Source of the DNA: an uncultured Lysobacteraceae bacterium
Lineage (GTDB): Bacteria > Pseudomonadota > Gammaproteobacteria > Xanthomonadales > Xanthomonadaceae
NCBI GenBank assembly: GCA_937897645.1
Contig: CALCNV010000058.1
Location: forward strand, 1 to 25,349
DNA length: 25,349 bases
Reading direction: 5' to 3'
In this document: positions 1 to 6,491 of the stretch, one piece after another
Numbering within the stretch: the stretch's first letter is position 1
How the letters are laid out: each line of letters begins with the position of its first letter
Translations under genes and position numbers: made by a program
The notes under the pieces: model-generated
The model's input: only the letters and a program-made list of their open reading frames with translations
The model's database searches: none
What the model was told of the DNA's origin: nothing

Positions 1-1087
1 GAATTGAAGTTTTCAACCCTTTTACAACCGTCCGTGATTTCGGGGTAGAACCCCTTGGCTTGATCAGGAACTTCGCCTTGTACCTACGAAAGTTCCATCC
101 TAAGAAATCGAAGCCTTGGTCTATCGACACGATACGCGTTTTTTCCAAGGACAATTGGAGGCCTCGCTCAGCGAGAAACTCTTCAACCCATGGTCTTATT
201 TCGCTTTCTAGAAATTCCGAGGAGTCACCCGTAATCACGAAATCATCCGCATACCTGATCGTATTTACCTTCCGCTTCTTGGCCTTAGTCTTCCCCAGCT
301 TTGCGTCGAGATGCTTAGCCAGTTCCGATTCAAGCCCGTTCAATGCCACGTTTGCCAGAGTGGGACTGATGATCCCACCTTGCGGTGTTCCTGCGGTCGT
401 TGCCATCAGCTGACCTTTATCCACCACCCCTACCCGCAACCACTTCCGCAGCACGACTCTGTCCATATGGACGTTTCGTGTAAGCCACTCGTGATTGATT
501 GCATCGAAACAGCCAGCGATATCAGCCTCAAGTACGTAAGGGGCTGCCCCTTTCCGTGCAAAGCAGATATACAGCTGACTCATGGCGTCATGCGCGGAGC
601 GATTCTTCCGAAACCCATATGAGTTCCGGTCACCCTGCACTTCCGCCACTGGCTCCAATCCCAACAGATACAGCGCTTGCATGGCCCGATCCAACATTGT
701 CGGGATACCCAATGGGCGTTGCTTTCCATTTGACTTGGGGATGTAGACCCGCCGTAGTGGCCGAGGTTTGTATCCGCGCCGTTTCAATCGGTTGATAGCA
801 TCAAGTTTTGCTTCTGGTGTATTCCACAGTTCACGGTCGACTCCTGCCGTCCGCGCACCTTGGTTTTCTGTCACTCGCCTGACAGCCATTGCTTTGCCGC
901 AAAACGAGCGGGATAGCATCCGTTGCAAGGCTTTCACCCTGCGCCATTTGCCACCCTGTGTTGCCTTCGTGATCCTGATCTGTATACCCCTGACGTTTTG
1001 CTCTGCTCTCTGCCAATCAATGGCATGCCAGCTTTGCTCGACGTTGGAACGTACAGATCCAGAGCACTTAGCCTTGGATACTTTCAT
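1..1087 (-). CDS. ltrA: Group II intron reverse transcriptase/maturase, partial (C-terminus outside window)
   Basis: The minus-strand frame is open from ATG at 1087 to the window edge, 362 codons with no stop. The start is well supported: GGAGG lies about 8 nt upstream. The protein begins MKVSKAKCSGSVRSNVEQSW, the usual N-terminus of LtrA-type intron-encoded proteins. The reverse transcriptase core is visible: TAGVDRELW near residue 85, GTPQGGIISP with Q at 236, and the catalytic YADD at 279-282, followed by FLGWNFRRY shortly before the edge. Family knowledge: the protein helps the intron RNA fold and splice and reverse-transcribes it after insertion at a new DNA site. The rest of domain X and any DNA-binding or HNH domain would lie beyond position 1. 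No frameshift is visible, so the gene may be intact. Confidence 0.93.
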   Translation of the reverse strand, partial: MKVSKAKCSGSVRSNVEQSWHAIDWQRAEQNVRGIQIRITKATQGGKWRRVKALQRMLSRSFCGKAMAVRRVTENQGARTAGVDRELWNTPEAKLDAINRLKRRGYKPRPLRRVYIPKSNGKQRPLGIPTMLDRAMQALYLLGLEPVAEVQGDRNSYGFRKNRSAHDAMSQLYICFARKGAAPYVLEADIAGCFDAINHEWLTRNVHMDRVVLRKWLRVGVVDKGQLMATTAGTPQGGIISPTLANVALNGLESELAKHLDAKLGKTKAKKRKVNTIRYADDFVITGDSSEFLESEIRPWVEEFLAERGLQLSLEKTRIVSIDQGFDFLGWNFRRYKAKFLIKPRGSTPKSRTVVKGLKTSI

Positions 1088-1720
1088 GCTTCGTTCCTCC
1101 GGTTGACCCGAACGGAAGGCGCACGAAAGCCCCTATGGGGCGACGTGGCCCCGTTGGGGAGTTGTAAGTGTGGACATGGCTGTCCACACGGATGAGGTCA
1201 ATCAGATGTCACACGATCGCAGACCTGCCGGAAGTGGGCGTATCCGTTCCATTACGGAACAGCATTTGCTTTCTCCGGCATCTCATACCCACAGCCTCAA
1301 CAGTGTTCCTTGCGGTTCACCTGCCCGAAGGCAAAGCTGGGGGCTTACCACGTTCCGCGTATGTCACATGACCGAGTTAGAGCCTTCCACTTCGCCGGTG
1401 GTTTGTTTGATGACGTGCTCCGTAAAAGCAGCGAAGCAACCAACCACGCAACGCCTGACAGCAGCTTTGGCGTTTCAATGCTTACGACGTTTATTAGAAG
1501 TTCAGATATCTTGCTCATATCGGTCAGCCTAGCCCCTCAACCGCCTTGCTGCTGGCAGTATTTGGATCGAGACCTCACGGTTCGACCCACCTTTGCAGGG
1601 GGACATTGTCAGGTGAGCTTCGAACCCCTTCGTTACCGAAGACGCACGTCACCCTAGGCTACTGCCGGTCATACGGCAGGTTCCATCACGCCCATCCTGG
1701 ACGTTGGAACAATGACACAC
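1088..1720 (-). ncRNA. Group II intron ribozyme leader (domains I to IV 5' part)
   Basis: This 633-nt stretch between the putative 5' splice site and the maturase start has no convincing gene on either strand. Its position and its link to an LtrA-type ORF identify it as the intron RNA leader. Short open frames on the plus strand here match nothing I recognise and are treated as chance. I did not fold the RNA, so individual domains and exon-binding sites are not assigned. Confidence 0.7.
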
Positions 1721-2019
1721 GAAGCGCGAGCTCGTGATGGCGATAGATACCCAATTGCTGGGTATTTATTGATTTTACGAAGCAACAGCAGGGCTGCGGG
1801 GATATTCCGTGCACACCTGTTCTTCGTCGTTGCGACGAGATCAGAAAGTGCTTTCCCAACCTCTTCGCAAAATTGTGATGAAACTTACCGCTTGATGTTT
1901 CGATACTTCATGTAAAAACGGCTTGAGCCCCGTTTTGGCCAAAGAGCGATCACGAGCTCTCGTGTCGCACGCTTTTGTGCATTATCCGGGTTTTGGGTGG
2001 CGGGGGCTACCCCGCTCTG
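1721..2019. other. Gene-free AT-richer stretch between intron and hflC repeat
   Basis: About 300 bp separate the intron from the inverted repeat next to hflC. The first 200 bp are visibly richer in A and T than the neighbouring genes. They contain a small hairpin (7-bp arms 1747-1753 and 1759-1765) and a terminator-like hairpin at 1915-1936. An 11-bp perfect inverted repeat lies at 1728-1738 and 1949-1959. I do not recognise any gene, though a short minus-strand open stretch runs from about 1860 into the intron. It may be a remnant of the integration target or of an older mobile element. Confidence 0.45.
1912..1936 (-). terminator. Possible rho-independent terminator downstream of hflC
   Basis: AAAACGG at 1915-1921 and CCGTTTT at 1930-1936 form a 7-bp stem with an 8-nt loop. 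On the minus strand the stem ends in a run of five T (1914-1918). It is about 230 nt beyond the hflC stop codon and could end the miaA-hfq-hfl transcript. The arms are T/A-ended on both sides, so it could work in either direction. Confidence 0.5.
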
Positions 2020-2154
2020 CCCTTCTCCCTCCGGGAGAAGGTGCCCGAAGGGCGGATGAGGGCACGGAGTTCGGACTCACGGGAGCCGCGCTGCACGTGG
2101 AATTTCCATGCCCTCATCCGTCGCTGCGCGCCACCTTCTCCCGGTGGGAGAAGG
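2020..2154. repeat. Long imperfect inverted repeat (two ~44-bp arms)
   Basis: The left arm (2020-2063) and right arm (2110-2154) are reverse complements apart from a few differences. Both carry CCTTCTCCC next to GGGAGAAGG, and a GATGAGGG or CCCTCATC end. Each arm is itself palindromic (CTCCC...GGGAG). The 46-nt centre is not part of the repeat. The pattern is the kind of intergenic repeat found in many copies in xanthomonad genomes (from memory). It starts 9 bp after the hflC stop and would form a strong hairpin at the 3' end of the hfl transcript, possibly protecting the mRNA (inference). Confidence 0.8.
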
Positions 2155-2163
2155 CAAAAGCGA

Positions 2164-3027
2164 TCAGCGATCGCTCTTCATGTACTGCAGGAACGGGTCG
2201 TCCTTGTCCAGCACGATCACGCTCTGCCCATCCGCGAACGAGGCGCGGTAGGCCTCCAGGCTGCGGTAGAAGGAATAGAACCCGGGGTCGCCGCTGTAGG
2301 CCTTGGCATAGATGGCCGCCGCGGTGGCATCGCCTTCACCGCGCAGCTTCTGCGCGTCGCGCTCGGCTTCTGCGGTGATCACGGTCTGGTCGCGGTCGGC
2401 CTGGCCGCGGATGGTGCGGGCCTGCTCTTCACCCTCGGCACGCAGGCGGCTGGCCACCTGGCGGCGCTGGGCGCGCATGCGCTCATACACGTCCTTGATC
2501 ACCTGGCTGTCGGTGGGCAGGTCGATCTGCTTCAGGCGCAGGTCGACGATCTTGATGCCCAAGGTGCTGGCGCCGCTGTTGATGGGCGCCATCTGCTTGG
2601 CGATCAACTCGGTGCGGTCGCCCGATACCACTTCCTGCAGGGTGCGGGAGTTGATTTCGTTGCGCAGCGAATCCTTGATGATCGGGGCCAGGCGCTGTGC
2701 GGCCAGTTCTTCATTGCCATTGGTGGCGCGGTAGAAGGCCGGCGCGTCGGCGATATAGCCCACGGCGAAGAAATCCACCGCCACGTCCTTGCGTTCGGAG
2801 GTCAGGTAGCGTTCCGGGGTGGTGCCCAGGATCTGGAAGCGGCGGTCGAACACCTGCGCGCTTTCCACCAGCGGCCACTTGAAATGCAGGCCAGGGCCGA
2901 TGTCGCTGCGAGCCACGCGGCCCAGGTTCAGCACCATGCCGGTCTGGCCTTCGCGCACCACGTACACCGAGCCCATCAGGCCCAGCAGCACGGCTACGGC
3001 TGCGGCGATATAGACGGAAACTTTCAT
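2164..3027 (-). CDS. hflC: FtsH protease modulator HflC
   Basis: This 287-residue protein starts MKVSVYIAAAVAVLLG, with one N-terminal membrane segment (residues about 4-22) followed by an SPFH/prohibitin domain (VVREGQTGMVLNLGRV onward) and a charged helical stretch (RRQVASRLRAEGEEQARTIR). Family knowledge: HflC and HflK form a large cage on the periplasmic side of the inner membrane that encloses FtsH and limits its proteolysis. The ATG at 3027 is chosen because it overlaps the hflK stop as ATGA, has AGGAG 8 nt upstream and gives the normal family length; the longer open frame upstream only shadows hflK. It is the last gene of the miaA-hfq-hflX-hflK-hflC series visible here. purA often follows in related genomes, but here the next element is a group II intron. 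Confidence 0.96.
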   Translation of the reverse strand: MKVSVYIAAAVAVLLGLMGSVYVVREGQTGMVLNLGRVARSDIGPGLHFKWPLVESAQVFDRRFQILGTTPERYLTSERKDVAVDFFAVGYIADAPAFYRATNGNEELAAQRLAPIIKDSLRNEINSRTLQEVVSGDRTELIAKQMAPINSGASTLGIKIVDLRLKQIDLPTDSQVIKDVYERMRAQRRQVASRLRAEGEEQARTIRGQADRDQTVITAEAERDAQKLRGEGDATAAAIYAKAYSGDPGFYSFYRSLEAYRASFADGQSVIVLDKDDPFLQYMKSDR

Positions 3028-4148
3028 CGTTGCGGCTCCTCGCGGCCGGTGGGTCGGGGGCTGCGCGTGGGGGTGGAAGGCGTGCTCTGCACCGGCGGCA
3101 ACATCGCCTCGGGCGTGAGCAGCGGCTGTGCCGGCGCAGCGTTGCCGGCAGCGGCGCCGGGCTGGGCCATGGGCACGTAGATCAGCTGGCGGCCATCGCC
3201 GCCGACGACCTTGCGGTTCTGGACCAGCACGTCCTGCACGGTTTCCAGCCACAGGCGCTTGCGGGTGACTTCGGGCGCGCCCTTGTACTGTTCCTGCAGC
3301 AGGCTGAAGCGGGCCGTGTCACCGGTGGCGCGGGCAATGCTGGAATCACGGTAACCCTCGGCCACCTTGCGGGTGCGTGCGGCTTCACCGCGGGCTTCCG
3401 GCACCACGCGCGCGGCATAGGCCTGCGCCTCGTTGACCAGGCTTTCGCGCACCTGCTGCGCGCTGTTGACCTCGTCGAAGGCCGGCTGCACTTCTTCCGG
3501 CGGACGCGCGTTCTGCAGGTTGAATTCGGTGACGACCAGGCCGGTGCGGTATTCCTCCAGCGAAGCCTGCAGGCGCTCCTTGGCGGTAACCGCCAGCGGG
3601 CCACGCGCACCGAGCACGGTATCCAGATCGGAGCGGCCCACCTGCTCGCGCAGGGCGCTCTGCGCCACCTGCTCCAGCACTTCGTCGGCATTGCGCGAAC
3701 CGAACAGGTACAGCTGCGGGTCGCCTACGCGGTACTGCACGTTCATGGCCACGTTGACCAGGTTCTCGTCGCGGGTCAGCACCGAGAAGGTGTTGCTGAA
3801 AGTCTTGATCTGGGTGGCGTCGACCTTGGTGACGCTTTCAATCGGCCACGGCCACTTGAAGTTGGGACCCGGCTGCATGACGCGCGAGAACTGTCCAAAG
3901 CGCAGGACCACGCCGCGCTGCTGTTCGCCGATCAGCTGGAAGCTGCTGAACACGATGAGCAGGGCTAGTGCCACGCCCACCCAGCGCAGCGGGTTGCCGC
4001 CGTTGCCGTCGAACAGGCCGCGGAAGCGCTCGAACAGGCCGTCGAAGCCATTGCCGCCGCCCTTGCCCTTGGGCTTCCAGGGATTGGGCTTGTGGTTGTC
4101 TCCGCCGCTCGAATTGCCCGAGCCGCTTCCGGGGGTGTTCCAGGCCAT
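3024..4148 (-). CDS. hflK: FtsH protease modulator HflK
   Basis: The 374-residue product starts MAWNTPGSGSGNSSGGDNHK, the Gly/Pro/Asn-rich cytoplasmic N-terminus typical of HflK. A membrane segment follows at about residues 56-72 (VGVALALLIVFSSF), then an SPFH domain (GEQQRGVVLRFGQF...) and a Pro-rich tail. It pairs with HflC to regulate FtsH, which is encoded at 9630-11549. GGAG lies 5 nt before the ATG at 4148; the open frame extends 29 codons further upstream, but that part lacks family character. The stop codon overlaps the hflC start by 4 nt, indicating translational coupling. A 22-bp palindrome separates it from hflX upstream. Confidence 0.96.
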   Translation of the reverse strand: MAWNTPGSGSGNSSGGDNHKPNPWKPKGKGGGNGFDGLFERFRGLFDGNGGNPLRWVGVALALLIVFSSFQLIGEQQRGVVLRFGQFSRVMQPGPNFKWPWPIESVTKVDATQIKTFSNTFSVLTRDENLVNVAMNVQYRVGDPQLYLFGSRNADEVLEQVAQSALREQVGRSDLDTVLGARGPLAVTAKERLQASLEEYRTGLVVTEFNLQNARPPEEVQPAFDEVNSAQQVRESLVNEAQAYAARVVPEARGEAARTRKVAEGYRDSSIARATGDTARFSLLQEQYKGAPEVTRKRLWLETVQDVLVQNRKVVGGDGRQLIYVPMAQPGAAAGNAAPAQPLLTPEAMLPPVQSTPSTPTRSPRPTGREEPQR

Positions 4149-4251
4149 GCCTACTCCAAAGTCCAAGGGTCCACGCAAGCCAAGGCTCGCGCTGATGTCC
4201 GATTCTACTAGATAGGGCCGCCGAGGCCGGCTCACAAGCTCTGGGGCATGT

Positions 4252-4299
4252 GTGTGGGAGGGGCTGACCAGCCATTCGGCTGGTCAGCCCCTCCCACAC
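4252..4299. repeat. REP-like palindrome between hflX and hflK
   Basis: A perfect 22-bp stem (arms 4252-4273 and 4278-4299) with loop ATTC. Each arm reads GTGTGGGAGGGGCTGACC plus AGCC, i.e. a GTGGGAG head followed by its own small palindrome GGCTGACCAGCC. It lies 10 bp beyond the hflX stop codon. There is no T run, so it is more likely an mRNA-stabilising or REP element than a terminator. Confidence 0.85.
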
Positions 4300-4309
4300 G
4301 ATGCGCCTG

Positions 4310-5653
4310 CTACGCCATCCACTCCTCACGCACTTCGGCGGGAAGCAGCGCCTCCAGCGGCGCACCGCCGGCCTGCACGGCCAGGCGTTGCGCATCGGCC
4401 AGCGACAGGTCCACGTCGATATGCCAGCCGTCTTCTTCATGCGTCTCCGAACGCACCGCACCCAGGGCATGCAACCGCGAACGCAGGCGTTCGGCATGCG
4501 CGGCGGGCAGGTGCACGGTGCCCTGTACGCGTACCAGCGACAGGCGCTGGACCAATGCATCTTCCAGCAGTTCCAGCCCAAGGTTGTCGCGGGCGGACAA
4601 CCACACGCGCTCCCTGCCCTCGTTGGGCTGGTCGTGGCGTGGTTCGATGCACCGATCGTCCTGAGCCTGTCGAAGGATGCGATCGATCTTGTTGTAGACC
4701 AGCACCTGCGGGATATCGCCCGCGCCGATTTCCTGCAACACGCTGTCGACCTGCGCGATGCGGTCTTCGCGCAATGGGTCGGCAGCGTCGATGACATGCA
4801 GAAGCAGGTCCGCTTCGCGCGCTTCCGACAGGGTGGAACGGAACGCAGCGACCAGTTCGTGCGGCAGGTCGCGCACGAAACCGACCGTGTCCGACAGCAT
4901 GATGCTGCCACCACGCAGGTTCACCCGGCGCACGGTGGGGTCCAGCGTGGCGAAAAGCTTGTCGGCGGCGTAGGCATCGCTGCCGGTCAGCGCGTTGAAC
5001 AGGGTGGACTTGCCGGCGTTGGTATAGCCCACCAGGGCCACGCGCGGCATTTCGCTGCGCACCCGGGCGCGACGCATCTGGGTTTGCTGGACTTCGACTT
5101 TTTCCAAGCGCTTCTGCAGCTGATCGACGCGCTTCTGCAGCAGGCGGCGGTCGGTTTCCAGCTGGGTTTCACCCGGGCCACGCAGGCCGATGGAACCACC
5201 GCGCTGGCGCTCCAGGTGGGTCCAGCCCCGCACCAGGCGCGTGGCCATGTGCTGCAACTGCGCCAGTTCGACCTGCAACTTGCCTTCGAAGCTACGCGCA
5301 CGCTGGGCGAAGATGTCCAGGATCAGCCCGGTGCGGTCGAGCACGCGGCGTTCGAGGAATTTCTCCAGGTTGCGTTCCTGGCCTGGTGACAGCGCGTGGT
5401 TGACCAGCACCAGGTCGGCACCGGTGGCGTCGGCCGCGGCCTTCACTTCATCCAGCTTGCCACTGCCGATGTAGGTCGACGGACTGGGCTTGTCCACGCG
5501 CGCGGTGATGACCGCGGCGATGGTCGCCCCGGCTGAACGGGCCAGGTCGGCGAATTCCTCCTGCGCCCCGTCATCCGGCGAACTGCCCCCGGAACCGGAG
5601 CGCATGGGCTGTATCAACAGGGCGTGCTCGCCCTTTTTAGATCGTTCGAACAT
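4310..5653 (-). CDS. hflX: GTPase HflX (ribosome splitting factor)
   Basis: A 447-residue TRAFAC-class GTPase. The N-terminal HflX domain includes STYIGSGKLDEV (59-70) and SIGLRGPGETQLETDRR (154-170). The G domain shows G1 GYTNAGKS (209-216), G3 DTVG (255-258), G4 NKID (321-324) and G5 SA (353-354). Family knowledge: HflX binds the 50S subunit and splits stalled 70S ribosomes, notably during heat stress. An oddity is the segment ILRQAQDDR (326-334) just after G4. It is encoded by a copy of a dispersed DNA repeat and appears longer than the matching loop in E. coli HflX as I recall it. The start at 5653 has no obvious Shine-Dalgarno; a downstream Met at residue 17 is an alternative. Its place after hfq is conserved in gammaproteobacteria. 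Confidence 0.95.
   Translation of the reverse strand: MFERSKKGEHALLIQPMRSGSGGSSPDDGAQEEFADLARSAGATIAAVITARVDKPSPSTYIGSGKLDEVKAAADATGADLVLVNHALSPGQERNLEKFLERRVLDRTGLILDIFAQRARSFEGKLQVELAQLQHMATRLVRGWTHLERQRGGSIGLRGPGETQLETDRRLLQKRVDQLQKRLEKVEVQQTQMRRARVRSEMPRVALVGYTNAGKSTLFNALTGSDAYAADKLFATLDPTVRRVNLRGGSIMLSDTVGFVRDLPHELVAAFRSTLSEAREADLLLHVIDAADPLREDRIAQVDSVLQEIGAGDIPQVLVYNKIDRILRQAQDDRCIEPRHDQPNEGRERVWLSARDNLGLELLEDALVQRLSLVRVQGTVHLPAAHAERLRSRLHALGAVRSETHEEDGWHIDVDLSLADAQRLAVQAGGAPLEALLPAEVREEWMA
4654..4684. repeat. Dispersed repeat inserted in frame in hflX
   Basis: On the minus strand this reads ATCCTTCGACAGGCTCAGGA flanked by GATCG-type ends. It contains a short sequence dispersed in many proteobacterial genomes (from memory). 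It is read through as ILRQAQDDR in HflX, and the frame is kept. Confidence 0.65.
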
Positions 5654-6097
5654 GGGACAAGTGTGGGGGCGGAGGGGTGGAATACAAAGGGCGGGAGGTG
5701 CTTTGCTTCAGATTTGCCACTGATCTTGCCCTTGGGGTCCCGTGAGGTCCGGCAAGCGTGGCGGGTAAACCCGCAGGGCGACGCACAGGATGTGCGGCGT
5801 TTCCGGACGGCACATGGATGTGCCTTCCGGAAATTCCCGCCGCGCTTGCGAACCCGCCGCGCTCTTGCGGCGGGCGGACCGTAGGGCGGCTTTCTTTTGG
5901 TTACTTTTCTTTGCCGTTCAAAGAAAAGTGACTCGCGCAAAGCGCGAAACGCTTTTGCTTCGGAATCAAGATCAAGATCAAGAGCCAAGATCAAGATGGA
6001 TCCCAGCGTTCGCTGGGATGACGCCATGTGTGGGATGACGTCATTGAATGTAATGACATCACTTGAATCGAAGGGTTAGTGCAGAAAACGAAAAGCC
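5654..6097. repeat. Gene-free, multi-hairpin extragenic block between hfq and hflX
   Basis: About 440 bp with no recognisable gene but many hairpins: 5761-5774 (GCGGGT/ACCCGC); 5800-5833 (15 of 16 pairs, TTTCCGGA and GGCACAT arms); 5853-5874 (CCCGCCGC/GCGGCGGG); 5903-5929 (ACTTTTCTTTG/CAAAGAAAAGT, 11 perfect pairs, 5-nt loop); 6000-6019 (ATCCCAGCG/CGCTGGGAT, TT loop); and about 6035-6060 (TGACGTCATT against TGATGTCATT). ATCAAG is repeated three times at 5965-5982 and once more at 5990-5995. A 137-codon minus-strand open frame across it has a biased, family-less composition (VTKRKPPYGPPAARARR) of a type I recall as repeat-derived in xanthomonads. I therefore do not call a gene. Confidence 0.65.
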
Positions 6098-6376
6098 CTA
6101 CTCGTTCTCGTCCCCACCCTCGTCACCCGCCTCATCACCATCCTGCACCTGCCCACCACCCGGCCCCACCCGCACATTACGCGCCGGCACCACCGTAGAG
6201 ATCGCGTGCTTGTAGACCATCTGGCTGACCGTATTGCGCAGCAGGACCACGAACTGGTCGAACGATTCAATCGTGCCCTGCAACTTGATCCCGTTCACCA
6301 GGTACACCGACACCGGCACCCGCTCGCGCCGCAACGCATTCAGGAAAGGATCCTGCAAGGATTGCCCCTTGGTCAT
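6098..6376 (-). CDS. hfq: RNA chaperone Hfq
   Basis: A 92-residue Sm-like protein, MTKGQSLQDPFLNALRRERV onward. The Sm1 motif covers about residues 31-47 (LQGTIESFDQFVVLLRN) and Sm2 is QMVYKHAISTVVP (52-64). The proximal RNA-binding residues Q8 and the YKH signature are present. Family knowledge: a hexameric chaperone that pairs small RNAs with mRNAs and affects mRNA decay. The C-terminal tail is short and strikingly Gly/Asp/Glu-rich (about 71-92), unlike the longer tail of E. coli. GGAG lies 6 nt before the ATG at 6376. The neighbours miaA (upstream) and hflX (downstream) are the classical ones. The 115-bp gap to miaA could hold its own promoter, but I could not identify one with confidence. 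Confidence 0.97.
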   Translation of the reverse strand: MTKGQSLQDPFLNALRRERVPVSVYLVNGIKLQGTIESFDQFVVLLRNTVSQMVYKHAISTVVPARNVRVGPGGGQVQDGDEAGDEGGDENE

Positions 6377-6491
6377 TTCGTACTCCCGCCTATTTCGATA
6401 GGTATTGTTTTTATTGGGTCCGGAATGGCAAACCGCTTCCCCTGCCATAGCCCGGACGCCCGATGTTACACAACATGGCGCATTTGACCAG

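Larger units (their letters stand above)
1..1720 (-). mobile_element. Group II intron, 5' portion (cut by window edge)
   Basis: The minus strand from 1720 downward starts with GTGTG, which fits the group II 5' consensus GUGYG. It is followed by about 630 nt of non-coding leader (1088-1720) and then a maturase/reverse transcriptase gene. In group II introns the leader carries ribozyme domains I-III and part of IV, and the ORF sits in domain IV. The arrangement and the maturase sequence resemble the chloroplast-like (CL) bacterial class, from memory. Domains V-VI and the 3' splice site lie outside the window. The exact 5' boundary is inferred from the GTGTG motif only. The intron sits downstream of hflC and is in the same orientation as that gene. 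Confidence 0.8.

Noticed and set aside
60..1106. Several plus-strand open frames of 60-117 codons
   Set aside because: They lie opposite the minus-strand maturase frame, which has clear reverse transcriptase motifs, and they match no family.
1712..1915. Plus-strand open frame of 67 codons in the AT-rich patch
   Set aside because: It starts inside the intron, has no ribosome-binding site and shows no recognisable domain.
2164..3252. Longer HflC starting at 3252
   Set aside because: The extra 75 residues overlap hflK in another frame and are Arg/Ala/Pro-rich without family character; the ATGA overlap and AGGAG favour 3027.
4252..4299. Terminator between hflX and hflK
   Set aside because: The 22-bp hairpin has no T run on either side and matches the head of the GTGGGAG repeat family, so a terminator call is not supported.
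5614..6027. Minus-strand 137-codon open frame between hfq and hflX
   Set aside because: It runs through hairpins and tandem repeats, overlaps the start of hflX, and has the biased composition of repeat-derived false proteins. I treat the block as a repeat region.
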